Positions 43,239 to 50,934 of a stretch of DNA of 64,000 nucleotides are shown here, piece after piece; positions within the stretch are counted from its first letter, which is position 1; the number at the start of each line of letters is the position of its first letter. The notes beneath the pieces are model-generated. The model searched no databases. It was not told the DNA's origin and was given only the letters and a program-made list of their open reading frames with translations. Source of the stretch: Streptomyces griseochromogenes (GTDB lineage: Bacteria > Actinomycetota > Actinomycetes > Streptomycetales > Streptomycetaceae); contig NZ_CP016279.1 of the NCBI RefSeq assembly GCF_001542625.1, positions 1,984,001 to 2,048,000 on the forward strand. The letters run 5' to 3'. A program made the translations under genes and the position numbers.

Positions 43239-44078
43239 GTGGCCATCGAGGACAATCCGCGTACGCGGGAGCAGTATGGACAGGAGCTGAAGCGGAGGAG
43301 GGAGGCGGCGGGGCTCACGCAGGAGGAGTTGGGCGAACGTGTCGTGATGTCGCGCACGCACATTGCGCACATCGAGGCAGGGCGCCGACGGCCGGACGTG
43401 GAGGATGCGCGGCGGCTGGATCAGGTGCTGGACACGGGTGGGTTCTTCGAGCGGTTCCTGCCGACGCTGGATGGCAGGAACGTGGCTGAGCACTTCAAGG
43501 AAGCCTTGGAATTCGAGGGCGCAGCGACGGTCGTTAAGGAGTACGCACCCACCCTGGTGCCGGGCCTCTTGCAGACGCAGGCGTATGCGTACGAAGTGCT
43601 CGGCACGGGCTATCCGCGCCAGAGTGATGAGGGGCGCGAGAAACTGGTGGCGACTCGCCTCGAACGGGCCCGCCTTCTCAACAACTTCGAGTCGCCCGAG
43701 GTTTGCTTCCTGCTCGACGAAGCGGTGCTACGACGTGTGGTCGGCGGGCCGACGGTGATGTGCGAGCAACTCCTGCACATCACGGAGTTGGGAACGAGTC
43801 GTCGCATCCGCGTCCACGTGCTGCCCTACTCCGTGGGAGCCCATGCCCTCCAAGCAGGCTTCCTCTCACTCATGTGGTTCGAGGAATCGCCCCCCATCGC
43901 ATACGCGGAGGGTGTGAACAGCGGGCGCATCCTGGAGCTTCCGTCCGTGGTGCGTGGGTGCCAGGAGCTTTACGATCAAGCGCTGGGCGACGCTTTGTCG
44001 CACCGTAAGTCCCTGGATCTGCTGAGGTCCGTCGCGGAGGATTACGAACATGAAGCGCAGCGAGCACCTCATCCCTGA
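43239..44078 (+). CDS. XRE-family regulator with DUF5753 domain
   Basis: A 279-residue DNA-binding protein. The N-terminal HTH (YGQELKRRREAAGLTQEELG, MSRTHIAHIEAGRR) is followed by a DUF5753 domain (TLVPGLLQTQAYAYEVL; LPYSVGAHALQAGFL). This is the typical Streptomyces regulator that pairs with a DUF397 protein. GTG 43239 with GGGGGAG upstream is preferred to earlier in-frame starts. It overlaps the next gene by 29 bp. Family members affect antibiotic production and development; the target here is unknown. Confidence 0.92.
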   Translation: MAIEDNPRTREQYGQELKRRREAAGLTQEELGERVVMSRTHIAHIEAGRRRPDVEDARRLDQVLDTGGFFERFLPTLDGRNVAEHFKEALEFEGAATVVKEYAPTLVPGLLQTQAYAYEVLGTGYPRQSDEGREKLVATRLERARLLNNFESPEVCFLLDEAVLRRVVGGPTVMCEQLLHITELGTSRRIRVHVLPYSVGAHALQAGFLSLMWFEESPPIAYAEGVNSGRILELPSVVRGCQELYDQALGDALSHRKSLDLLRSVAEDYEHEAQRAPHP

Positions 44079-44265
44079 TGCATCGGTACTGCCGGGCTGG
44101 CGCAAGTCGACGTACAGCGGTGGCAGCAGCGACAACTGCCTAGAAGTGAACGACGCCGCCGCCCCCACCCACATCCCCGTCCGCGACAGCAAGACCCCCA
44201 CCGGCCCCGCGGTCCTCTTCTCGGCCCCCGCCTGGTCGGCCTTCGTCAGTGCTGTGAAGGCCTAG
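44050..44265 (+). CDS. DUF397 domain protein
   Basis: A 71-residue protein with the DUF397 core: WRKSTYSGGSSDNCLEV, then VRDSKTP and W-S-A-F-V near the end. These proteins partner the upstream XRE/DUF5753 regulator and may act as its antagonist. Start ATG 44050 lies within the regulator gene, so the two are coupled. Confidence 0.93.
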   Translation: MKRSEHLIPDASVLPGWRKSTYSGGSSDNCLEVNDAAAPTHIPVRDSKTPTGPAVLFSAPAWSAFVSAVKA

Positions 44266-44286
44266 AAGCGGCCGCAGGGCTCGCGG

Positions 44287-44634
44287 TCAGCTCCAGGGCC
44301 AGGCGGCGTTCTCGTTGAGGGAACCCACCGCCAGACCGCCCGCGCAGGCGATCAGCCAGTCCGCCGACGGCCACCGCGCAACCAGGCGACGTACGGCCGC
44401 GCCCGCCTGCGTGGGCAGGATGCAGCCCAGCAGCATCAGCGCAGCCAGATCACCGGCCCCGGCATCCTGGTTCTCGGTCAGCGCATACCCGGCGGATATC
44501 GCCATGGCGGCGAGGATCAGGTTGCGCAGGTCGATCGCGCTCAGCGACGGAAGATCTGCTCCGGAGCCCCGGCGGACCGTGTAGACGATCAGCGCGGCCA
44601 CCTCGGCAGCTATGGCGAAAAGTGCCACCAACAC
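44287..44634 (-). CDS. Small multi-pass membrane protein downstream of the DNRLRE protein (possible immunity partner)
   Basis: A 115-residue protein with about four hydrophobic segments (LVALFAIAAEVAALIVYTV; NLILAAMAISAGYALT; LAALMLLGCILPTQA; WLIACAGGLAVGS). GTG 44634 has GGAGGG six bases upstream, and that site overlaps the stop of the preceding secreted-protein gene, so both are on one message. The longer open frame on this strand is only a shadow of the large gene. No family was recognised. A small membrane protein coupled to a secreted protein with a cationic amphipathic end fits an immunity role, but this is inference. Confidence 0.62.
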   Translation of the reverse strand: MLVALFAIAAEVAALIVYTVRRGSGADLPSLSAIDLRNLILAAMAISAGYALTENQDAGAGDLAALMLLGCILPTQAGAAVRRLVARWPSADWLIACAGGLAVGSLNENAAWPWS

Positions 44635-44645
44635 GGCTTGCCCTC

Positions 44646-47363
44646 CTAGAACTTGCAGGCCTTCTTGAGCGCGGGGATACCGAGCAGCGCGGCGATGGCC
44701 TTGCGATGCGCGGAGGTGAGCTTGCGGCGCTTGGCGTAGGTGCGGATGAGCTGCGCCGTCTTCTTGACGCCGATCTTCTTCACCAGGCGTACGGCGGTGA
44801 CGACCCGCTTGGAGGATCCCGCCGGAGTGAACGCGGCGATGAAGCCGGCCACGGTGGCGGCGCACCACAGGACCTTCTTGGTGGTGGACCACCAGGAGGG
44901 GTCGATGACGATCGGGAAGGCGCTCTTGGCGTCGAATTCGACGTGCTGGATCAGCTTGTTGCCGACGACCTTGTAGCTGGTGGGGACGTCGTTGCCGTGG
45001 GCGTCCTTGGCCCAGGGCGCGTCGAAGAAGCCGGCGGGCTCCTTCTGCGGAGCCTTGTCGGCCCGGTCGTCGCCCTCGGAGTACAGGGACACCGAGCCGT
45101 CGTCGTGGGTGACGACCTTCATCCCGGCCGGGATGGTGAAGCCGGTCTCGTAGTCGTGCGGTGCGGTGCTGTCCTTGAGGATGTTCAGGGTGCGCGAACC
45201 GCCGTCCGTGGTGGGCTGCACCACCGTGTCGACCGGGCCGGACGAGGTGTAGACGACGTTTCCGCCCACCTGCGTGCCGTGCGTCCCGGCCTCCGGGATG
45301 GTCAGCCGGTTGGGCATGGCCTCGTTGCGGATGTCGATGGCGCTGTTCCTGCCGTCCCACGGGATGGAGACGATGTTCTCCTCCGTCGCCGCGATCGAGG
45401 CGTACGTGGCGTCCGACGAGGTGGCGGCGGTGATGTCGGCCGCGTCGGAGTACGTGTTCGCCAGGCCCAGGGCCGTTTCGGCGGCCGTCGGCTTCCAGGA
45501 GGTGTCCACGGTGAAACGGACGGGGTCGGACCAGCCGTTGGCGTAGTGGGTGCCGTCGTAGGTCGTGGTGCGGAAGCTGTAGGTCCTGCCGGACACGAGC
45601 TTCCCGGCCGGGACCTTCACCTGTGACGTGCCGTTGGAGGGAACCGGGTCGGCGTCGACGGTGGCGACGACCTTGCGCGTCGCGACGTCGGTGATCTCGT
45701 AGGTGCCGACGACCTGGTCCTCGCCGTTGTGGTCCGCGGTGGAGAACCGGAGGATCGGCGTGGTGGTGTTCACCTTGAAGAGCCCGCCGGTGGAGAGGAA
45801 CGGCGCTCCGGCCTGGAGGTTGGAGCCGTTGTACGGCCGGTAGTTGTAGGTGACCTCCAGGGTCGGGACCTTGTCCTGGTCGGTGGCGTTGGCGGAGTAG
45901 AAGCGCTTCCAGGCGTAGGTGTCGGACTCGTCGGACGCCTTGAGGGCGAGGGAGCCGGTCTCCGCCTTCGCCGAGGACCACGTCTGGGCCAGCTTGGTGA
46001 TGTCGGCCGTCGCCCATCCGGCGTTGTTGCAGGTGGTGGACTTGGTGTCGGTCGAGGTGGCGATCTTCTCCGTCATCCGGGGCTGCTTGCTCCAGCGGGT
46101 GTTCCGGTCGGCGCCGTCGGCGGCCCACACCTCCCAGCCGCGCTTCTCGCACGACCACGCGTGGTAGTTCCACAGCTTCAGACTCGCCTTGGAGACGAGG
46201 GAGTCGGCGAAGTTCGCGGTCCGGAAGGTCAGGAACGAGCGGGCCGTGCGCTTGGTCGTCCCCTCGTGGTCGCCGGGCCAGCCGATCTTCAGGTCGGTGC
46301 TCGCGGACTGGTCGGTGGTGTCACCGCCTTGCACAAAGGTGTCGAAGAGCACGTCCAGGGCGTCGGTGGCCGGGTCGATCGTCACCGGATACTGCGTCTT
46401 CGGGTCCCCCAGCCAGTCGGCGTCCGGCTTGAGCGAGAGCTCGACCGTGCTGCCCGACCGGGTCACCTGCATGGGGATCCGCTTGCGGCGGGTGTGTTCG
46501 CCGGAGCGCGGGTCGACCTGGCTGTCCCACATCGTCGGCGCGGACATAATGGCCACCGTCTCGCCGGATCGGTCGAGGAAGTCCACCCCGCCACCGGCGT
46601 TCGCCTCGGCGCTCATGCCATGTGGCAGTTCGATCGGCAGCGTCATCGGGGCGCCGCCCTGCGGGGCCTTGTGCAGCTTCAGATACTGCTCGAACCCGGT
46701 ACGGGTGGCCTCCACGATCAGGTCGCCACCGGGCACGGCGTCCTCGTAGGTGGCGATGTTGCCGGACAGGCGCGGGGCCGGCAGGCCGCCCTTCCACCGC
46801 ACGGCGATCCGCCGGCCGCCGCTGCCCAGGGTGATCAGGTCACGGGCCTGGTCCTGTGGGGCGGTGGCGGCAGCCCTCAGGGACGCGGCAGGCGCGCCGC
46901 CCTTGCCGGCGAGCCTCAGCCCCTCCGGGTGGGCTTCGGCCGAGACGCCGCCCGACGCGTCGCGCTCGAGGTCGAGATCGACGTCGACCCACCTGCCGTC
47001 CTTGATCATGCGGATCGGCCCGGCAGCCGTCTCACGGGTCAGGGTGCCGTCCGGATTGGCGTGGACGGTGTCGGTCTCCGTGCGCAGTTGCAGGACCTCG
47101 ACCTTGCGGTCCTGGACCTTCGCCGCCGCCAGCGCCGCCTCGGGGCTCTCGGCCTCCTTGATCGGGTGCGACTGCACGGACTCCAGCGCCTGCTCCAGCT
47201 CCGACATGGCCCGGTCGGCCTGAGCGTCGGCAGCCGTGGGGTCGTTGGCTGCCTCGGCGATGTGCGGAGTGGACAGGAGGACCGCTCCCGCGGTCAGCAT
47301 GGCTATCCCCGCAGTGCCCGTGGTCCGGGCCCGCCAGGTGCTGCTCATATGTGTGCTCCCCAA
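44646..47363 (-). CDS. Secreted DNRLRE-domain protein with short cationic C-terminal domain
   Basis: A 905-residue exported protein. A signal peptide (residues 1 to about 39, ending near AEAAND) precedes a beta-rich region and a DNRLRE-type carbohydrate-binding-like domain (about 340-480; FDTFVQGGDTTDQSASTDLK, RSFLTFRTANF, YNYRPYNGSNLQ). A fibronectin-like segment follows, then a linker with IVIDPSWW. The final about 75 residues are a hydrophobic helix (LWCAATVAGFIAAFTPAG) and a strongly basic helical end (VRLVKKIGVKKTAQLIRTYA, KRRKLT). Such proteins are usually the N-terminal part of RHS/polymorphic toxins; here the RHS part is absent. Upstream is AT-rich with no clear promoter boxes. Confidence 0.8.
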   Translation of the reverse strand: MGSTHMSSTWRARTTGTAGIAMLTAGAVLLSTPHIAEAANDPTAADAQADRAMSELEQALESVQSHPIKEAESPEAALAAAKVQDRKVEVLQLRTETDTVHANPDGTLTRETAAGPIRMIKDGRWVDVDLDLERDASGGVSAEAHPEGLRLAGKGGAPAASLRAAATAPQDQARDLITLGSGGRRIAVRWKGGLPAPRLSGNIATYEDAVPGGDLIVEATRTGFEQYLKLHKAPQGGAPMTLPIELPHGMSAEANAGGGVDFLDRSGETVAIMSAPTMWDSQVDPRSGEHTRRKRIPMQVTRSGSTVELSLKPDADWLGDPKTQYPVTIDPATDALDVLFDTFVQGGDTTDQSASTDLKIGWPGDHEGTTKRTARSFLTFRTANFADSLVSKASLKLWNYHAWSCEKRGWEVWAADGADRNTRWSKQPRMTEKIATSTDTKSTTCNNAGWATADITKLAQTWSSAKAETGSLALKASDESDTYAWKRFYSANATDQDKVPTLEVTYNYRPYNGSNLQAGAPFLSTGGLFKVNTTTPILRFSTADHNGEDQVVGTYEITDVATRKVVATVDADPVPSNGTSQVKVPAGKLVSGRTYSFRTTTYDGTHYANGWSDPVRFTVDTSWKPTAAETALGLANTYSDAADITAATSSDATYASIAATEENIVSIPWDGRNSAIDIRNEAMPNRLTIPEAGTHGTQVGGNVVYTSSGPVDTVVQPTTDGGSRTLNILKDSTAPHDYETGFTIPAGMKVVTHDDGSVSLYSEGDDRADKAPQKEPAGFFDAPWAKDAHGNDVPTSYKVVGNKLIQHVEFDAKSAFPIVIDPSWWSTTKKVLWCAATVAGFIAAFTPAGSSKRVVTAVRLVKKIGVKKTAQLIRTYAKRRKLTSAHRKAIAALLGIPALKKACKF

Positions 47364-47557
47364 ATGCGGCCTGCGCGTCAGCCGGTTCGCGGCGGTGAGC
47401 AGGCCGTATGTGATCTCTTGGCGGCCCGAATAGAAACATATATGACCTGATCTTGGCCAATTCTTGGTTGTTTCTTTCGGTTGTGCCGTGCGTAAGGGGC
47501 GCTTTGGGGTGTGCTAGGGGGATGTCTTCAAACGGTGTGTGCGGCAAGTAAGTTGAA

Positions 47558-47585
47558 GCCGGCACGGCGGTCTCGCCGTGCCGGC
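47558..47585 (-). terminator. Strong terminator after the Cys-rich gene at 47618
   Basis: A perfect 12-bp stem (gccggcacggcg at 47558-47569, cgccgtgccggc at 47574-47585) with a four-base loop lies 32 bp beyond the stop of the minus-strand gene at 47618. It separates that gene from the DNRLRE gene further along the same strand. Confidence 0.85.
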
Positions 47586-47617
47586 CTGGCTGGATGCCTC
47601 GGAGTGCCTCGACCCCG

Positions 47618-48049
47618 TCAGAGCTTCCCGCCGATCTCGCACGCCCGGCACGGCGGCTGGCCGCAGGTGCACTGCATGAGGGCGTCGAGTACCTCGTGGT
47701 CGTGGTAGAGACACTCGTCCCGGCAGGTGTGGCGCGGAATGAACCCCGCCGCGATCTCGCCGGGCCACGGCTCGTGGCCGTCCCTGCAGCGGGCGAACCG
47801 CTCGGGATCGGTGGAGTGGAGGTCGTGCATCTTCGACCGCGCCTCGTCCTCCAGCTGTCGCACGCGCTCCATCAGGCTCTTGAGCTCGGCGGCGATGCCG
47901 GAGTAGTGGTCGGTACCGGTCCTCACATGTGCGGCCCGCAGCGCCATCGCCGCGTTACCCAGAAACCTGCCGGCATCCTGAAGGTCGGTCACGTGATGCA
48001 TCTGAATGCCATTCACGCTCCGCACCCATACGGCGTCCATGCTGCTCAC
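47618..48049 (-). CDS. Hypothetical Cys-rich protein
   Basis: A 143-residue soluble protein. The N-terminal half contains a helical region (MHHVTDLQDAGRFLGNAAMA; ELKSLMERVRQLEDEARSKM, possible coiled coil). The C-terminal half is rich in Cys and His: HTCRDECLYHDHEVLDALMQ, then CTCGQPPCRAC, suggesting zinc or Fe-S binding. It does not have the four-Cys spacing or GVWGG turn of WhiB proteins. GTG 48049 with GGAAGG seven bases upstream. No family recognised; the 256 bp upstream are AT-rich around 48120-48145 and likely hold its promoter. Confidence 0.6.
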   Translation of the reverse strand: MSSMDAVWVRSVNGIQMHHVTDLQDAGRFLGNAAMALRAAHVRTGTDHYSGIAAELKSLMERVRQLEDEARSKMHDLHSTDPERFARCRDGHEPWPGEIAAGFIPRHTCRDECLYHDHEVLDALMQCTCGQPPCRACEIGGKL

Positions 48050-48191
48050 TGATCCACCTTCCCGGCGTACACCTGGGTCGTGCGCAAGACGGCATGCGCG
48101 GCGCCGGTGCCTCCGCATAAGGAAAAAAATTCAACCTATTTAAGGACGCTAAGGGCGCGAGTTGTGCCCGTCCAGTGGTTTTGGGGTGAAT

Positions 48192-48207
48192 CGGCTCACA
48201 AGAGCCG
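48192..48207 (-). terminator. Small hairpin downstream of formate dehydrogenase
   Basis: A 6-bp stem (cggctc at 48192-48197, gagccg at 48202-48207) with a four-base loop lies about 100 bp after the fdh stop. The surrounding 48050-48305 contains no convincing gene. Confidence 0.35.
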
Positions 48208-48305
48208 TGTGCGCAGCAGGCACGATGTGCTCCGAAGGTCATTCCCCATTCGTCCGGTGGATCTTATGAATCGTCTGCTGATTTCCTGCCCGTGGGCGCT
48301 ATTCG

Positions 48306-49469
48306 TTATCCGGCGACCGTGTAGGAGCGCGCTCCTGTTCCGGCGAGCCCGCCGCCGTCGACGATCAGGTACTCCGGCCGGATCGGCCGCCCGTCGAACC
48401 AGCACTCCAGGATCTCCCGGGTACCGGCCGCGTAGCGGGCCTGCGCCGACAGGGTCGAGCCGGACACGTGGGGCGTCATCGCCTCGTGCGGCATGGTGCG
48501 CCAAGGGTGGTCCGAGGGCGGCGGCTGCGGATACCAGACGTCGCCGGCATAGCCGGCCAGTTGGCCGCTGTCGAGGGCACGTACCACGGCGTCCCGGTCG
48601 ACGATGAGCGCGCGTGCGGTGTTGACGATGTAGGAACCCCGCTTCATGGCGCCGATCATGTCGTCGTCGAAGAGATTCATCGTCTGCGGATGCAGCGGAG
48701 TGTGGATCGACAGCACGTCGACCGCGGAGGCCAGCGAACGCGCGTCGGGATGCCAGGTCAGCCCCAGTTCCTCCTCGACCTCCTCGGGCAGCCGGTGCAC
48801 GTCGTGGTAATGCAGGCGGACGTCGAACGGCTTGAGGCGGCGCAGTACCGCCTTGCCGATACGGCCGGAGCCGAGGACGCCGATGTCCATGCCCTCGATG
48901 TCGTAGGAGCGGGAGACGCTGTCCGCGATGTTCCAGCCCTTCTTGGCGGTCACCCACTCGTGGGCCGGCATGTAGTCGTGCACCAGGGTGAGGATCTGCA
49001 TGACGGCGTGCTCGGAGACGCTGATGCTGTTGCTGTACGTCACCTCCGCCACCGTCATGCCGTGGCCGATGGCGCTCGGCAGGTCGACGTGGTCCGAGCC
49101 GATCCCCGCGGTGATCGCGAGTTTGAGCCGGGGAGCGGCGGCGATCCGCTCGGGGGTCAGATAGGCGGGCCAGAAGGGCTGCGAGATCACCACGTCGGCA
49201 TCGGGCAGCTCGTGGTCCAGGGTGGAGCCGGGCCCTTCCTTGTCGCTGGTCACGACATAGGTGTCGCCCCGGTCCTCCAGAAATCTGCGCAGTCCCAGCT
49301 CGCCCGAGACGCAGCCGAGGAGCCGGCCCGGGGTGAAATCTATGGCTCGTGGGGTCGGTGTGGTCTGTCCGCCCGGATATCCGGTGATGCTGGGAATGGC
49401 GTCGCGGGCGTAGTCCGGAGGGTAACCGCCCACAGGGTCGGGGTAGAGCACCGCAAGGATCTTTGCCAT
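48306..49469 (-). CDS. fdh: NAD-dependent formate dehydrogenase
   Basis: A 387-residue D-2-hydroxyacid-dehydrogenase-type formate dehydrogenase (no metal cofactor) that oxidises formate to CO2 with NAD+. It carries PFWPAYLT, AGIGSDHVDL, the Asn in EVTYSNSISVSEHA, Rossmann GVLGSGRIGKA with Asp in HYHDVHRLP favouring NAD, Arg in IVNTARALIVDRD, YAGDVWYPQPP, and the catalytic His in MTPHVSGSTLSAQARYAAG. These correspond closely to the Pseudomonas/Mycobacterium enzyme, except that the G of NTARG is Ala. It diverges from the formamidase operon, which produces formate. Confidence 0.93.
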   Translation of the reverse strand: MAKILAVLYPDPVGGYPPDYARDAIPSITGYPGGQTTPTPRAIDFTPGRLLGCVSGELGLRRFLEDRGDTYVVTSDKEGPGSTLDHELPDADVVISQPFWPAYLTPERIAAAPRLKLAITAGIGSDHVDLPSAIGHGMTVAEVTYSNSISVSEHAVMQILTLVHDYMPAHEWVTAKKGWNIADSVSRSYDIEGMDIGVLGSGRIGKAVLRRLKPFDVRLHYHDVHRLPEEVEEELGLTWHPDARSLASAVDVLSIHTPLHPQTMNLFDDDMIGAMKRGSYIVNTARALIVDRDAVVRALDSGQLAGYAGDVWYPQPPPSDHPWRTMPHEAMTPHVSGSTLSAQARYAAGTREILECWFDGRPIRPEYLIVDGGGLAGTGARSYTVAG

Positions 49470-49905
49470 GGCTGTCCTCCATCGGTGAGGCCGCTGTACC
49501 GGTAAATGAGGCCGGACACCGAGGATTTTCTGATTTTAGTCGAGTGCGTGTCGGCGCTTCAATCCCCACCGATGGCGAAACCGGTGGCTGCTGGATAGGT
49601 GTGCAACGGGTGCGCGGCCGGTGCCTCGGTGATCACCATCATGAAGGCGCCGACGATCACACATCCCACGGGGTTCATCCGCAGCGTGGTCCAGGGGAAC
49701 GCCGTCGCGCATCGGGCGCAGCGCCGCTCCCCTCATGAGTCCCTGAGCCCGTCGCGAAGCCAATCCGTCGCCATCGCTTCGGCACACCATTTTATCGGCT
49801 GCCTTTTCTGCGGCGCCCGTGCGGAGTTCTCCAGCCGTCAGCGGCTTGACACGGAGATTTATGAGACGTCTCCTGGAAGGGAGAAAAAAGTGTCGGGGAC
49901 TGCTG
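49470..49905. promoter_or_regulatory. Divergent regulatory region between fdh and the fmdB-amiS-fmdA genes
   Basis: 436 bp without a convincing gene. Notable items are a hairpin (ccaccg 49566-49571, cggtgg 49582-49587), a TTGACA hexamer at 49846-49851 on the plus strand without a well-placed -10, and a perfect 10-bp palindrome gagacgtctc at 49863-49872 just upstream of fmdB that could be an operator. The region around 49530-49560 and 49785-49865 is richer in A+T. Shared control of both directions is likely. Confidence 0.5.
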
Positions 49906-50184
49906 ATGGCAATCTACGAATATCTATGCAACTGCTGTGGGGCCTTCGAAGTGCAGTTGCCGTTCGGCACGGCACCCAAAGCCTGGGACTGCCCTGTTTG
50001 CGCGGGTGCGGCAAGGCGTGTGTACTCCGCCCCCGGCTTCGCACGGACCTCAAGTGCGATCGCTGCCCTCCGTGCCCGGGAGGAGCAGTCGCGTGAGGCC
50101 CCGGCAGTGGTCTCCGAAGTGCCAACGGGCAGGAGGGTGCACAGGCAACCGCCCTCCGCGCTCTCCCGGTTGCCGCGGCCCTGA
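49906..50184 (+). CDS. fmdB: FmdB-type zinc-ribbon protein
   Basis: A 92-residue protein starting MAIYEYLCNCCGAFEV, with a second knuckle WDCPVCAGAARRV: a two-CxxC zinc ribbon of the FmdB family, named after the gene beside formamidase in Methylophilus and thought to be regulatory. The C-terminal 40 residues are unstructured. Upstream in-frame ATGs lack family similarity. First gene of the formamide operon; amiS follows after 87 bp. Confidence 0.85.
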   Translation: MAIYEYLCNCCGAFEVQLPFGTAPKAWDCPVCAGAARRVYSAPGFARTSSAIAALRAREEQSREAPAVVSEVPTGRRVHRQPPSALSRLPRP

Positions 50185-50271
50185 GGGCGGTGGTGGACGC
50201 GGCAGAACCCTTCACGCGGCGACATCCGGACACGGACGTCCTCCCCATGCGGACTTAGGAGGTGCGTCCCT

Positions 50272-50907
50272 GTGGCAAACGCGGGACTGCTCTTCGTCGG
50301 TGCGGTGCTCTTCATGAACGGGCTGATCCTCCTCTATAAGGTCACCCCCCGGTCAGGTGCGGTTTTCAACCTTTTCGTCGGTGCACTCCAGGTGCTGACG
50401 CCGACGTACCTCATCTTCACCGCCGGCAACGACCCCATGAAGATACTGGCGGCATCCGGAATCTATCTTTTCGGTTTCACCTATCTTTATGTGGGCGTCG
50501 GCCTGCTGGCCGGCCTCGACAACGACGGGGTCGGCTACTATTCACTCTTTGTGGCAATCGCTGCCCTGGGATATTCATTCGTCAATTTTCACCTGTTCAA
50601 GGATTACCCGTTCGGAGTCATCTGGCTCTACTGGGCATTCCTGTGGTTCCTGTTCTTCCTGTTGCTCGGACTCAAGAAGGACGGGCTCCGCATCTACGTC
50701 GGCTGGGTCACGGCGATCGAGGGTTGGGTCACCGGCGTGATACCCGCCGGGCTGCTGCTCTCCGGCTACTGGAAACACCCCGACGAGACCGCCATCGCAC
50801 TGGGCGTCTTCGCCGTGGTGGTGTTCTTCGCTCTGTGGCCGCTCACCCGGGCATCGCGCCAGCCGGCCCCCGCCATCCCGACGACCGGCGCGGACGCATC
50901 AACGTGA
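50272..50907 (+). CDS. AmiS/UreI-family amide/urea channel
   Basis: A 211-residue membrane protein with six or seven hydrophobic helices, starting MANAGLLFVGAVLFMNGLIL. VGALQVLTPTYLIF and the FGFTYLYVGVGLLAGLDNDG segment fit the AmiS/UreI proton-gated urea and short-chain amide channels. GGAGGTG lies eight bases before the GTG. Placed directly before formamidase (27-bp gap), it would bring formamide or related amides into the cell. Confidence 0.88.
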   Translation: MANAGLLFVGAVLFMNGLILLYKVTPRSGAVFNLFVGALQVLTPTYLIFTAGNDPMKILAASGIYLFGFTYLYVGVGLLAGLDNDGVGYYSLFVAIAALGYSFVNFHLFKDYPFGVIWLYWAFLWFLFFLLLGLKKDGLRIYVGWVTAIEGWVTGVIPAGLLLSGYWKHPDETAIALGVFAVVVFFALWPLTRASRQPAPAIPTTGADAST

Positions 50908-50934
50908 CCGGATCAGAAGTACGAGGAAGCTGTC

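Noticed and set aside
44287..46173. 628-codon minus-strand frame overlapping the DNRLRE gene
   Set aside because: Most of it is an alternative-frame shadow; only the last 115 codons, with their own ribosome binding site, are accepted as a gene. I considered a frameshifted continuation of the secreted protein, but the secreted protein ends properly at its own stop.
47618..48049. WhiB-family regulator
   Set aside because: Cys spacing does not give the four-Cys WhiB cluster pattern and the GVWGG turn is missing.
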